This document shows positions 27,312 to 36,157 of a stretch of 64,000 bases of DNA, piece by piece. The stretch's first letter is position 1; each line of letters opens with the position of its first letter. The notes under the pieces are model-generated. The model was given only the letters and a program-made list of their open reading frames with translations, searched no databases and had not been told where the DNA came from. The stretch lies in contig NZ_FXWG01000002.1 of NCBI RefSeq assembly GCF_900177715.1, forward strand, positions 992,001 through 1,056,000, in the 5' to 3' direction. The position numbers and the translations under genes are program-made. Source of the DNA: Altererythrobacter xiamenensis. GTDB taxonomy: Bacteria > Pseudomonadota > Alphaproteobacteria > Sphingomonadales > Sphingomonadaceae.

Positions 27312-28259
27312 TCAAAAATCGTAGATCACCGTCACCCGGCTCAGCGTGTCGGTCTTGACCGCGCCCGGCGGCGGGTTGCTGTCGTAATCGATGCCGTAGG
27401 AAAAGCGCGTGCTCAGCTTGTCGCTGATCTTCGCATTCAGGCCGGTGACGAGGTTGATGCTGGTGTTGTTCGAATCGACGATCACGGTCGCCGAGCCGCC
27501 CGTTTCTGCCACGGCATTGGTGTCATGCGTCAGCGTCAGGCTGTCGGTGATCTTCCAGTCGAAATCGACCCCGAAAAGGGCGGCTATGCGGCTCTCGCTG
27601 CGTCCGTCGATGAACTCGCTCACGCGGTAGGCCGGACCCGCCTTGGCCGATATCTGCAGGCTCTCGTTTTCGACGATCTGGTAGCCAAGCCCGCCCGAGA
27701 CTGCATAGCGCGCCGAGAAGCCCTGGAACCGGTCGCGTTCATATTGCGCCAGCGCATAGGCGAACAGCCGGTCGGAAATCGTGTAGTTTGGCTCGTAGGC
27801 GGCGAAGAACTGCTCGCGCGTCGTCACCCCGTTGCTGCGCTGATAGTCGACCCGCCCTTTGAGCTTGTGCGTCCAGTCGATCCCCTCACGCTTCAGGGCG
27901 AGGCCCGCGGTCAGCCCGGTGTTCGAAGAATTGCCGGTCGCGCGGAAACCGCCAAGCTCGCCCTTGCCGGTCCAGTTGTCGAACAGCCCGGCGGAACGAA
28001 TTTCTTCTTCCTTCGCCTCTGCTTCCTGCACCGCGAGCGCTTCCTGCTCGGCATTGAAATCCGCCAGCATCGCGTCGAGCTCGGCCGTATTGTCAGGATT
28101 GGTCTTTTTCGCGAGACCGATCACCGTGGCGACGGCATCCTTGTCGCCGCTCTCGATTGCGGCATCGATCATCGCGCGCACCGGTTCGGGCACCTCGGCG
28201 TGCGCGGCTAACGGCATGGCAAGAAGGGCAGCGGTCGCTGCAAGGCTGACATTTCTCAT
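27312..28259 (-). CDS. DUF481 (YdiY-like) outer-membrane protein
   Basis: A 315-aa protein with a clear signal peptide (cut after AAHA, residue 22), an acidic helical stretch, then a beta-barrel-like region starting GKGELGGFRATGNSSNTGLTAGL, the DUF481 signature, with alternating hydrophobic strands to a C-terminal aromatic end (VTVIYDF). Probably an outer-membrane barrel of unknown cargo. Nine bases separate it from the DUF1993 gene. Confidence 0.85.
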   Translation of the reverse strand: MRNVSLAATAALLAMPLAAHAEVPEPVRAMIDAAIESGDKDAVATVIGLAKKTNPDNTAELDAMLADFNAEQEALAVQEAEAKEEEIRSAGLFDNWTGKGELGGFRATGNSSNTGLTAGLALKREGIDWTHKLKGRVDYQRSNGVTTREQFFAAYEPNYTISDRLFAYALAQYERDRFQGFSARYAVSGGLGYQIVENESLQISAKAGPAYRVSEFIDGRSESRIAALFGVDFDWKITDSLTLTHDTNAVAETGGSATVIVDSNNTSINLVTGLNAKISDKLSTRFSYGIDYDSNPPPGAVKTDTLSRVTVIYDF

Positions 28260-28268
28260 CGATCGACC

Positions 28269-28793
28269 TCAGGTCTTGATACGGACGGGGCCCATGAAAT
28301 CGCGCTTGCCCAGCGCGACGCCCTTCGCACGGAGGATGTCGTAGAAGGTGGTGGCGTGGAAATAATAGTTTGGCTGGTTGAAGCTGAGCAGGAAATCCTG
28401 ACCGGTCAGTTCCATCAACCGCTTGCCGCCCAGGACGAAGCCGATGGTCTTGTCTGACAGCGCATCCACCGCCTCGGCGTCGAGTTGGTCCAGCTTGCCA
28501 AGCGCATCGTCGATCATCGCGCGCATCGCGTCCCAATCGGCGGGGATATCGGTGAAGTCGGGTGTAAACTCGCCATCCTTGAGCTGGTCGAAGGTATAGG
28601 CGGTGTGCACCCAGCAGGCGCGCACGTGCCAGGGAAGGGTCCACATATCGTCGGCAAGGCGTGCCTCCAGCAATTCGCTATCTGCAATCCCGCTGTCACG
28701 GACATGGGCCTCACCCTTGTCGACGAGGCCGCGAAGCCCGTGGAGGATCTGCCGCGCGCTCGGCACGAATGCATCGTAAAGCGAAAGGCCCAT
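28269..28793 (-). CDS. DUF1993 family protein
   Basis: A 174-aa DUF1993 protein, a DinB-like helical bundle of unknown function. LHGLRGLVDKGEAHV near the N-terminus, MWTLPWHVRACWVHT and FNQPNYYFHATTFYDILRAKG near the C-terminus are typical. His residues in a DinB-like arrangement could bind metal. Probably in an operon with the DUF481 gene. Confidence 0.8.
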   Translation of the reverse strand: MGLSLYDAFVPSARQILHGLRGLVDKGEAHVRDSGIADSELLEARLADDMWTLPWHVRACWVHTAYTFDQLKDGEFTPDFTDIPADWDAMRAMIDDALGKLDQLDAEAVDALSDKTIGFVLGGKRLMELTGQDFLLSFNQPNYYFHATTFYDILRAKGVALGKRDFMGPVRIKT

Positions 28794-28813
28794 AATTGTT
28801 CTCTCTCTGTAAA

Positions 28814-28848
28814 AAGGCCCGGCGATCGCGATGGATGGCCGGGCCCCT
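28814..28848 (-). terminator. rho-independent terminator of gcrA
   Basis: Read on the minus strand, GGCCCGG and CCGGGCC form a stem with a 16-base loop that can pair further, followed by TTTTT. It lies about 25 bases after the gcrA stop. Confidence 0.75.
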
Positions 28849-28874
28849 TGAACTCGTAATTGTCGGCGCCCTTT

Positions 28875-29555
28875 TTAGCGAACCCTTGGACCGCCGAACG
28901 GCAGCGGCGGAGGGGGACGGCGTGCACCACGCGGCAGCTGTGCCTGATAGGCGCGTCCGCAGTGTTCGACGCAATAAGGGAACCCGGGGTTCACGTCCTG
29001 CCCGCAGAAATGGAAATCGGGCTCGCCCGGGTGGCCCATCGGCCAGCGGCAGACCTTGTCCGACAGGTCGAGCAGGCTCGTCTTGTCGGCAATCTCGGGA
29101 CTCGGCTTGGCCGGCACAAGGCGGCGGGGCGGAGCGGGCGGGATCGGCGCCTGCTGGTCGCCTGGACCCTGCCGCAGGAAGCCGCCCGGACCGACCGAGA
29201 CGATCTTTGGCAGATCGGGCGTCGGGTTGGGCACTGGCTGCGAAGGAATGCCATCCGTCGCCTGCTGGCTGGCAGCTGGCGCATCCACCTTCGGTGCAGG
29301 CTTCGCCGCAGGCTTGGCCGGTGCAGGCTTGGGCGCTGACTTCTTGGGTGCAGCCTTGGCCGCCGGCTTCTTGGCCGCAGCCTTCTTCTCGTTTGCCTTG
29401 ACGGGGGAGGGGCGAGCCTTGAGGCCCAGCCGGTGCGCCTTGCCGATCACCGCATTGCGGCTGACGCCGCCCAGTTCATCGGCGATCTGGCTGGCGGTAG
29501 AACCGCCTTCCCACATCTTCTTGAGCGTTGCGATACGCTCGTCAGTCCAACTCAT
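28875..29555 (-). CDS. gcrA: GcrA cell-cycle regulator
   Basis: A 226-aa GcrA, the alphaproteobacterial sigma-70 cofactor that recognises m6A-methylated GANTC sites and works with CcrM in cell-cycle control. MSWTDERIATLKKMWEGG and ASQIADELGGVSRNAVIGKA form the DNA-binding N-terminus; a long Ala/Pro/Lys linker follows; the C-terminal sigma-binding part contains CRWPMGHPGEPDFHFCG and a further Cys pair (YCVEHC). Start chosen at the canonical MSWTDER; the frame is open far upstream without sense. Confidence 0.95.
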   Translation of the reverse strand: MSWTDERIATLKKMWEGGSTASQIADELGGVSRNAVIGKAHRLGLKARPSPVKANEKKAAAKKPAAKAAPKKSAPKPAPAKPAAKPAPKVDAPAASQQATDGIPSQPVPNPTPDLPKIVSVGPGGFLRQGPGDQQAPIPPAPPRRLVPAKPSPEIADKTSLLDLSDKVCRWPMGHPGEPDFHFCGQDVNPGFPYCVEHCGRAYQAQLPRGARRPPPPLPFGGPRVR

Positions 29556-29627
29556 CGGTTTATCAAATCCCGTTTCTAATGCGCGCCGCGCTTGCCAGCA
29601 CTCGCCTGTGGCCCTAACCGCGCGATC

Positions 29628-30542
29628 ATGGCCGATCAAGCACCTGCTAGTCCTGAAACGAACCCCGGCAGCAACCAGGGGTCTGCAGACGCGTCCCTCA
29701 ATGGTAAAATCGCCGGCGAGGGAAGCCGGTTTCCTGCGCGGGGCGAGCCGATCATCACCGGCATCAACCGCATAGGATTGTGGAGTCTCTATATTAAGGA
29801 GGTTCGCCGGTTTCTCAAGGTGCACACCCAGACAATCTGGGGTCCGGCCGTCACGACATTGCTGTTTCTCATCATTTTCTCGGTCGCGCTGGGCCGGGGA
29901 GGGCGCGAAGTGCTGGGCGTACCCTTCGCCAGTTTCGTTGCGCCGGGGCTGATCGTGATGGGCATGATGCAAAATGCCTTCGCCAATTCCTCTTTCTCGC
30001 TGCTTTCGGGCAAGATCCAGGGAACGATCATCGACTTGCTGATGCCACCTCTGTCGGAAGGCGAATTGATGAGCGGGATTCTTGCCGCAGCAGTGACGCG
30101 CGCCGTCATGGTCGGTGGCGCTGTCGGCATCGCCATGGCCCTCTGGCCAGGCGTCACCCTTACGATCGAGCATTTGTGGGCCGTGGTCTGGTTCGGCCTG
30201 ATGGGTTCACTGATGCTCTCCTTGCTCGGGCTCGTGACATCCATCTGGTCGGAAAAATTCGATCACAATGCGGCAATCACCAACTTTGTCGTCGCGCCGC
30301 TTTCGCTGCTTTCGGGCACGTTTTACGTGATCGACAATCTGGCACCGGCATTTCAGGCGATCAGCCGTGCAAATCCGTTCTTCTACGTGATCTCGGGCTT
30401 CCGCTACGGCTTTATCGGTCAGAGCGACATCGGTGACGAGCGGGCCGTTGTAATCGCCGGGCTGGGTCTGCTCGCGCTAAACCTCGTGATGGGCGTAATA
30501 ATCTACCGCATCCTGAAATCCGGCTGGAAAATCAAGGATTGA
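29628..30542 (+). CDS. ABC-2 type transporter permease
   Basis: A 304-aa permease. After a disordered 50-residue N-terminus, six membrane helices start near residue 70 (WGPAVTTLLFLIIFSVALG), with GLIVMGMMQNAFANSSFSL and SLLSGTFYVIDNLAPAFQAI typical of NodJ/DrrB-like exporters of sugars or lipids. No ATPase gene is adjacent, so its partner is encoded elsewhere. Start at ATG 29628, 73 bases from the divergent gcrA. Confidence 0.85.
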   Translation: MADQAPASPETNPGSNQGSADASLNGKIAGEGSRFPARGEPIITGINRIGLWSLYIKEVRRFLKVHTQTIWGPAVTTLLFLIIFSVALGRGGREVLGVPFASFVAPGLIVMGMMQNAFANSSFSLLSGKIQGTIIDLLMPPLSEGELMSGILAAAVTRAVMVGGAVGIAMALWPGVTLTIEHLWAVVWFGLMGSLMLSLLGLVTSIWSEKFDHNAAITNFVVAPLSLLSGTFYVIDNLAPAFQAISRANPFFYVISGFRYGFIGQSDIGDERAVVIAGLGLLALNLVMGVIIYRILKSGWKIKD

Positions 30543-30552
30543 GTGTGCCGAC

Positions 30553-30933
30553 TTAGTGGGTCAGCGCGCGGCGCATCCGATAACGGCCATTGCGGAACTG
30601 CTCGAACAATTCTTCGACGTTGGGATGGTCGACCGGGCCGCCCGCAGCATCGCCAAGCAGGTTCTGCTGGCTGACATAGGCAACGTAGGAACTATCCTCA
30701 TTCTCTGCGAGCAAGTGATAGAACGGCTGATCGCGGCGCGGGCGCATGTCCTCGGGGATCGACTGGTACCACTCCTCGCTATTGGCGAAGACCGGATCTA
30801 CGTCGAATATGACGCCACGGAAATCGAACAGGCGGTGGCGGACCACGTCGCCTATTCCAAAGCGTGCCGAAGCATGTCGGGGGGCCTCGATTTCGCGGCC
30901 CGCTTGGGCGGAAAAGAACACGGCTCTGTCCAT
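30553..30933 (-). CDS. hspQ: heat shock protein HspQ
   Basis: A 126-aa HspQ/YccV-family protein, related to hemimethylated-DNA-binding proteins and known in E. coli to influence DnaA and Lon activity. FGIGDVVRHRLFDFRGVIFDVDP (about 26-48), RPRRDQPFYHLLAEN and YVAYVSQQNLL are typical. Convergent with the ABC permease, 10 bases between ends. Confidence 0.9.
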   Translation of the reverse strand: MDRAVFFSAQAGREIEAPRHASARFGIGDVVRHRLFDFRGVIFDVDPVFANSEEWYQSIPEDMRPRRDQPFYHLLAENEDSSYVAYVSQQNLLGDAAGGPVDHPNVEELFEQFRNGRYRMRRALTH

Positions 30934-31095
30934 AGTCTGGATGATATGGCTCTTCGCAGGTGCAAAACAAGACTTGAGGAGTGCAGATTCCCCAGTTTTA
31001 GGGCGAAAGGGGACTTGGCAAGCGATGGCGCTTCAGCTAACCGCCTCGCTCGCTTCGACCGGGCCCTGAGGCCGAACAAGCGCACCTGATCATGC

Positions 31096-31185
31096 GGAGA
31101 GGTGGCAGAGAGGTCGAATGCGCCGCACTCGAAATGCGGTATACGGGCAACCGTATCGTGGGTTCGAATCCCACCCTCTCCGCCA
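31096..31185 (+). tRNA. tRNA-Ser (anticodon CGA)
   Basis: Ninety bases including CCA. Acceptor GGAGAGG pairs with CCTCTCC; anticodon stem CCGCA/TGCGG with loop CTCGAAA and anticodon CGA at 31130-31132; a long variable arm (TACGG...CCGTA) typical of class II serine tRNAs; T-arm GTGGG-TTCGAAT-CCCAC. The encoded CCA is present. It borders the phage-like cassette on its 3' side. Confidence 0.97.
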
Positions 31186-31223
31186 CCTAGTCTCGAGCTT
31201 TCCTCACATGTGAGAAGTTGCCT

Positions 31224-31245
31224 CGCAGAACCCCGCAGTTCTGCG
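31224..31245. repeat. inverted repeat 3' of the tRNA
   Basis: CGCAGAAC-N6-GTTCTGCG, a perfect 8-bp hairpin 39 bases after the tRNA, preceded by the palindrome CTCACATGTGAG (31203-31214). There is no U-tract, so this is not a standard terminator. It may be part of an old attachment region. Confidence 0.45.
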
Positions 31246-31351
31246 GCGTTTGGGCCGTGATCCGGTACTAGAGAGAGCGGATTTCAAAGAGATTTTCAGC
31301 CCATTTGGCCGGTTTTCTCTGCGGCCCTTTTGCGTGGTACCGGATTGGGAT

Positions 31352-31384
31352 TTTTCCGTGTTATCGCCCCAAAAACACGGAAAA
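31352..31384. terminator. 11-bp inverted repeat, possible bidirectional terminator
   Basis: TTTTCCGTGTT-N11-AACACGGAAAA. The arms carry A/T runs at both outer ends, so a stem followed by U-rich RNA forms on either strand. No gene directly borders it, so an operator role is equally possible. Confidence 0.4.
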
Positions 31385-31479
31385 TCATGAGAAGAACACG
31401 GAATGCGAGCACTGGCGGCTCCCTTTCACAAGAGAGAACAGTTGCTTGGTAGAAGGGTGCGCGCGCCAGAACACGAAAA

Positions 31480-31507
31480 AGCCCGGTCTGCACATGCAGA
31501 CCGGGCT
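31480..31507 (-). terminator. rho-independent terminator of the terminase gene
   Basis: A 13-bp perfect stem (AGCCCGGTCTGCA and its complement) with a 2-base centre; on the minus strand it is followed by TTTTC. It lies 29 bases after the terminase stop. Confidence 0.88.
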
Positions 31508-31535
31508 CGTTAGCAATTGGCTTTTCAGATGAGGG

Positions 31536-32951
31536 TCAGAGATGCTTCAGGAGCATCTTGAACTTGTGATAGTCAGTGGCGGCAAGAAACTGCACGGTTG
31601 CGTCTACCTGGTCCTTGAACTTGCAGTGTGGGAAGGTGAACAGCTCCCCCTCATAGGCAGCAAGCCAGGGGGCTTCCTCTGGTAGCCAGATCTTGCCCTG
31701 CTCAAACTTCACGGCTTGCTGCTCTGTGCGCTCGACCTTGCCTGTTGATGGAGAGAGATTGACCAGCCATTTTTGGCCCTCGAGACCATTGATGGTCTCG
31801 ATCAGGCTGATGCCGCTGGCCTTCTTCTCGACTATGACGAGCTTTGCCTTGTGCATCGCCTTGAGCTTGTAGACTGCCTTGACCAGGTCAGGAAAGCTGG
31901 GGCGCTCGCGCCAGACGTCGAGTAGATAGAAGCCGTCCGGACATATCGCCCACGTGGTGCAAACGCTCCAGGCACTTTCTTCATCGCCTTCATAGGCCGT
32001 ATCCCAGCTCTGGACGATAGCCATGGTCTGGGATGGCTTGGGAGGCTTCTCGTAGCGCTTAACCCACTGTTCCTTGATAATAGCGCCTCCCGGAGGCAGC
32101 GGGCTCTGGTTGAACTGGGCTTCGAAGTCGAACTCTCCCATCTCCTTTTTGAGCTGCTCAAGGTCTTCAAGGTCATGGCGCTCAGGTTGGAGGATGCGGC
32201 CAGCCACGAACTTCGCCTTTTTGCCACCTTCGACGATATCGAAGACCTTGGTCGTTGGCTGGATCGCCGGGAGGATCAGTTCCTCCCACCCTCCTGTCTC
32301 CATGATATGCCCGGGAAGATCTTCCTGGTGCAGTCGCTGCGCGACCACGATCAGCCGGCCCTTCTTCGGATGGTTGAAGCGGGTGTGAATGGTCGACTGG
32401 AACCACTCGATACACCTGGCTCGAGCCGTGGGTGAATGGCCTTCGCTGGCCTTGACCGGATCATCGATGATGATCACGTCTGCCCCGCGGCCGGTCAGCG
32501 TTGCCCCTGTCGACGTGGCGAAGCGATAGCCCCCGACCGTGGTCCCGATCTCGGTCTTGTTCTGCTGCTTGGGATCGAGATGGGTGTTCGGAAAGATCCG
32601 CTTGTACCATGCCGACTTCATCAGCTTGAGCGTATCGGCGCTGAACTTCTCGGCCAGGTCTGTCCCATAGGACGCGCAGATGATTCGTGTCTTGGGATCC
32701 TTACCAAGCAGCCATGCCGGATAGGCGATCGAGATGAGGTAAGTCTTCAGATAGCGCGGCGGGATGCAGACAAGCGCTCTCCGGACATCTCCTCGAAAAA
32801 CCTTCATCAGCAGGAAGCAGATGATAGCGATATGCGGTGCCATGTAGAGCTTGCCGGGCTCGAGGATCGGGAATGCACGGATTGCGAAGGCAAAGAAGTC
32901 CTTGCGGCACAGGTCATCGACGATCCGGCGCAGTTCGAAGGGATCAGCCAT
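31536..32951 (-). CDS. phage-type terminase large subunit
   Basis: A 471-aa terminase: N-terminal ATPase with a deviant Walker A (CIPPRYLKTYLIS, about 53-65) and Walker B VIIIDDP, then an RNase H-like nuclease domain beginning VQSWDTAYEGDEESAWSV. These proteins package phage DNA. ATG 32951 is chosen because AGGAGG lies six bases upstream and the start overlaps the previous stop. It is the last gene of a three-gene unit and no portal, capsid or tail gene follows. Confidence 0.88.
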   Translation of the reverse strand: MADPFELRRIVDDLCRKDFFAFAIRAFPILEPGKLYMAPHIAIICFLLMKVFRGDVRRALVCIPPRYLKTYLISIAYPAWLLGKDPKTRIICASYGTDLAEKFSADTLKLMKSAWYKRIFPNTHLDPKQQNKTEIGTTVGGYRFATSTGATLTGRGADVIIIDDPVKASEGHSPTARARCIEWFQSTIHTRFNHPKKGRLIVVAQRLHQEDLPGHIMETGGWEELILPAIQPTTKVFDIVEGGKKAKFVAGRILQPERHDLEDLEQLKKEMGEFDFEAQFNQSPLPPGGAIIKEQWVKRYEKPPKPSQTMAIVQSWDTAYEGDEESAWSVCTTWAICPDGFYLLDVWRERPSFPDLVKAVYKLKAMHKAKLVIVEKKASGISLIETINGLEGQKWLVNLSPSTGKVERTEQQAVKFEQGKIWLPEEAPWLAAYEGELFTFPHCKFKDQVDATVQFLAATDYHKFKMLLKHL

Positions 32952-33366
32952 GATCATCCTCCTCATCTGATTGTTTGAAAGCCTTGAATTTCTCCTTCAG
33001 CTTGAGCCATTCCTCGAGCGTGTCGAAGTCGGCGGCGGACTCCGCCTTGGTGGGCGGAATGGTCTCGCCAGGATCGAACTTCTCATCGAGATTAAGGAGC
33101 ATGGCGATGGCCTTGAGATCGCCAGAGGCCGCCTTCTGCGCGAGCTGGTGGTAGGTCAGCTCCTGCTTGGTCATCTTCTGTGTCTCGCCATCGAAGTTGA
33201 CGGTGATCTTCTTCTGGACCGCTTCCTTCCAAAGCGTCTTCTGGTTCTTCGAGCCCTTGGGGCGTCCCTTAGGGTTGGGGGAGGGGCCGCCCTTCTTCCA
33301 CCAGGTCGCAGGATCGGTCTTGCCCTTGCCCCATTTGGAGGACTTCTTCTTGGGGGTCTTAGCCAT
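32944..33366 (-). CDS. DUF5681 domain protein, probable small terminase-like partner
   Basis: A 140-aa basic protein whose N-terminus GGPSPNPKGRPKGSKNQKTL (about residues 29-48) is the DUF5681 signature, often found next to terminases and ParB-methyltransferases. The C-terminus is acidic. It probably binds DNA and could serve as the small terminase subunit; that role is inferred from position. Overlaps genes on both sides. Confidence 0.8.
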   Translation of the reverse strand: MAKTPKKKSSKWGKGKTDPATWWKKGGPSPNPKGRPKGSKNQKTLWKEAVQKKITVNFDGETQKMTKQELTYHQLAQKAASGDLKAIAMLLNLDEKFDPGETIPPTKAESAADFDTLEEWLKLKEKFKAFKQSDEEDDHG

Positions 33367-34915
33367 GGCTTGTCACCCCCTCTGAAATACGGCGCTGAGC
33401 GAGCTCGTCGAAGGTCAGACCTGTCTCGATGTGAATGGCAGGCTCGCCCGTCTCGCGCTCCCAGCGGCGGATGGCCCGGTCGACATATTTGGGATCGAGC
33501 TCGATTCCGTAGCAAATGCGCCCGGTGTTCTCGGCGGCTAGAATGGTGCTCCCCGATCCCATAAAGGGATCAAGCACGATATCGCCGCGATTGGTGACAT
33601 CGAGCAGCGCATCCTCGACCAGCGGCAGGGGCTTGGGCGTGGGATGATCAGCCAGCGCCTTGGCTGATGAAGAGCCCGGCCGGTTGGCTCCAGGATAGCG
33701 CCAGATGTTACAGCGATCCCGACCATACCGGCCGAGCGCGATATTGTTGGTGGCAGCTGTCTTGCCATTGCAGAAGACCGCAACGAACTCATGGGCATTA
33801 CGGTAGAGCCCTCCCATGCCGCCGGATCCTTTATCCCATACCGCGATATTGTTGCGGGTGAGGCCGACATCCAGCCCAGCAAGAAGCAACGCGTCTAGCT
33901 GCCTCCAATCCATGCAGGCAAATATGATCGCGCCGGGTGAACTGAACGCCTTGCAGTGGCCCAGATAGGTCCCGAAGAAGTCTTGGAGCTCCTCGCGGTC
34001 CAGATCGCCAGCGCCCATGAGAAAGTCCTCATGTTTGTGCTTGCCCAGCCCGCTGACAAATCCTTCGATCCCGCAACCATAGGGCGCATCGCTGAAGATG
34101 CATTGGGCAAGCTGCCCTTCCAGCAGCGCCTCATATGATGCTGCTTTGAGCGCATCTGCACAGTGGAGCCGATGAACGCCGAGCTGATACAGATCGCCGA
34201 GGCGCGAGACGACAGGCCTGTCGTCTTCATCTTCCTCGAACTCGTCAGCGTCGTTGTCACCATCAGCCGGTTGGGACAGGAGCGTAATCTGGTCGATCTC
34301 GGGCAGGGTAAAGCCAGTGCTTGTGAGATCGATCCCGTCTGACTCGAGGGCGATCATCCGTTCGCGCAGCAGGTCCGTGTCCCAGGCGCCTGTCTCACCG
34401 ACGCGATTGAGGGCGAGCGCAAGTGCTTCGATTTCAGCGTTGTCGAGATGTTCGACCGAGATGCAGGGAACACTCTTGAAACCGAGCTGTTCTGCTGCTT
34501 CGCACAGGATGTGGCCGGATACGACCACATCATTCTGATCGATCAGCACGGGCATCACCAATCCGAATAAACGGATCGACGAAATCACTTTCTCGAGTTG
34601 TTCGGGCGAAGTGATACGCGTTCGATTTGGCGAGGGTTGAAGGTCAGCCAAGGGCTTTTCGGTAACCACAAGCTCTGGGGAGAGGTCGTTGCGCGCAGGG
34701 CGAGATGCAGCATCAACGACCCTTGTTCTTGCCGCATGCTCTTTGCGCCGCGAGCGAGACTTTGCCTGCAGCTGCTCTTTCATCTTGTCAGAGAACATCT
34801 TGCCCTTGGCGGCAAGCTTCTTGCTGCCGCCGGAAGGTGCTTTGCTTGTTGTCTTAATGTCGTCGACCTTTGCGGCCGCCGGGCTGGCTTTCTTGGGATG
34901 GTCCTGGCTATTCAT
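33359..34915 (-). CDS. ParB-domain / DNA methyltransferase fusion
   Basis: A 518-aa protein. After a basic disordered N-terminus, a ParB/Srx-like domain (LADLQPSPNRTRITSPEQLEKV ... VVVSGHILCEAAEQLG, about 95-165) is joined to a beta-class methyltransferase: SDAPYGC as motif IV near residue 275, then DPFMGSGSTILAAE (SAM motif I) near 460. Such enzymes methylate adenine-N6 or cytosine-N4. GGAGG before two ATGs; 34915 has the better spacing (34918 alternative). First gene of the phage-like cassette. Confidence 0.85.
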   Translation of the reverse strand: MNSQDHPKKASPAAAKVDDIKTTSKAPSGGSKKLAAKGKMFSDKMKEQLQAKSRSRRKEHAARTRVVDAASRPARNDLSPELVVTEKPLADLQPSPNRTRITSPEQLEKVISSIRLFGLVMPVLIDQNDVVVSGHILCEAAEQLGFKSVPCISVEHLDNAEIEALALALNRVGETGAWDTDLLRERMIALESDGIDLTSTGFTLPEIDQITLLSQPADGDNDADEFEEDEDDRPVVSRLGDLYQLGVHRLHCADALKAASYEALLEGQLAQCIFSDAPYGCGIEGFVSGLGKHKHEDFLMGAGDLDREELQDFFGTYLGHCKAFSSPGAIIFACMDWRQLDALLLAGLDVGLTRNNIAVWDKGSGGMGGLYRNAHEFVAVFCNGKTAATNNIALGRYGRDRCNIWRYPGANRPGSSSAKALADHPTPKPLPLVEDALLDVTNRGDIVLDPFMGSGSTILAAENTGRICYGIELDPKYVDRAIRRWERETGEPAIHIETGLTFDELAQRRISEGVTSHG

Positions 34916-34918
34916 CAT

Positions 34919-35430
34919 TTCCTCCGTCCGTTGGTTCCGGCGGAGGAGGAGCTGAGTGCACAGTTGGTCCTGCCTCCACGCGGGAGTTTCAGGACCTGAC
35001 CCCATGAACTAGGGGCCTACATCCGTTTGGGTTTGAGCCGAAAACTCAGTGACAAACGCTGTCTCAGGTCGATGTGCTACTAACGAGCCATAGACCGCTC
35101 CGGCTTGCAAGTGATTTTTGCAGCCTCAGGTTCAGCGCATCAGTTTAGTGGCTTGAGGGTGCTTGAACGGAGGCGATGAGCATAGGCACAATGTCAGCAA
35201 TGCGCCCCAATTCCGGACGTTCAGGCTCTCCGAAACGATACCTGAAAGCGGACAGGCAGCTTCGCCCTGTTTATGGGCACCGACAATGTCCGATTATGGC
35301 TGGGTTGCCGAGATCGCGTATTGCGATCGCGACATTTATCCTATTTTCCGACTCATTTGGACAAAGCCTCATCAAGCGGGGCAGGTGCCATTGCACCCAC
35401 CCCGACGAGGATTAGCCCAATGATTGAGGC
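34919..35430. other. gene-free stretch between phage-like cassette and hsp20
   Basis: No convincing gene. It should hold the promoter of the methyltransferase unit on the minus strand. Short open frames at 35163-35423 have no family likeness. A partly palindromic stretch TCGCGTATTGCGATCGCGA is seen near 35310-35335. Confidence 0.4.
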
Positions 35431-35907
35431 TTAGGCCGCCTTGTCCTCGGTCAGCTGCGGCGTGTCGTCATTGACGTACTCGCCGCTCCCGATGGCGATC
35501 TTGCGCGGCTTGAGCGACTCAGGAACGATCCGCTGGAGCGAGATCGTCAGCATGCCGTGCTCATAATTCGCATCGCGCACTTCGACATAGTCGGCCAGCT
35601 GGAACCGGCGCTCGAACGCGCGGGCAGCGATACCCCGGTGAACGAATTCGACACCGTCTTCGTCCTTCTCGCTCTTCTGTCCGGAGATGACGAGCTGGTT
35701 CTGCTGTGCAGTGATGTCGATTTCGTCCGGACGGAAGCCGGCCACCGCCAGGGTGATCCTGTAGCTGTCCTCGCCGGTGCGGACGATATCGAAGGGCGGG
35801 TAGCTATCCTGCGTCTCACCGCGGAAGCTGTTCTCGAGCGCATCGAAGAGCCGGTCGAAACCGACCGTCGAGCGGCGATAGGGGGTCAAATCAAATGCAG
35901 TTCTCAT
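35431..35907 (-). CDS. Hsp20/IbpA small heat shock protein
   Basis: A 158-aa alpha-crystallin-type holdase that binds unfolding proteins. FDLTPYRRSTVGFDRLFDAL at the N-terminus is typical of IbpA-like proteins; the crystallin domain follows (PPFDIVRTGEDSYRITLAVA ... HRGIAARAFERRFQLADYV), then the LKPRKIAI tail in place of the usual IxI motif. ATG 35907 follows AAGGAGG nine bases upstream. Confidence 0.92.
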   Translation of the reverse strand: MRTAFDLTPYRRSTVGFDRLFDALENSFRGETQDSYPPFDIVRTGEDSYRITLAVAGFRPDEIDITAQQNQLVISGQKSEKDEDGVEFVHRGIAARAFERRFQLADYVEVRDANYEHGMLTISLQRIVPESLKPRKIAIGSGEYVNDDTPQLTEDKAA

Positions 35908-36157
35908 TTCCAAATCCTCCTTGTTGAGCAATCCGGGCACGAGAAGCGTCAGCGAACGAAAGAGCTGACGCCCTAATGTCCAACCGGACCCATTATGGCA
36001 TCCGGTATTAACGAAATTAGGAAACGCGCAATTGATTTCAAGACCGGATAAGATTTTTATCTCTGTGTTTTCAGTATCTTGCAAGAGAAAACCAGGCACA
36101 CCGATAGAGGCGCGCCTGGCCTTCTTCCAGTTGAGAATATGTTTGGTCCTAGTCCGT

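Noticed and set aside
27525-28211. Plus-strand 228-codon frame opposite the DUF481 gene
   Set aside because: Antisense of a protein with signal peptide and barrel strands; no sense in its translation.
31170-31185. Duplicate of the tRNA-Ser 3' end as a phage attachment repeat
   Set aside because: No second copy of the T-arm/acceptor sequence was noticed downstream to 39 kb by eye; a computed search would settle it.
35163-35423. Short plus-strand frames between the methyltransferase and hsp20
   Set aside because: No ribosome site, no family likeness, and two frames overlap with similar length, which fits chance.
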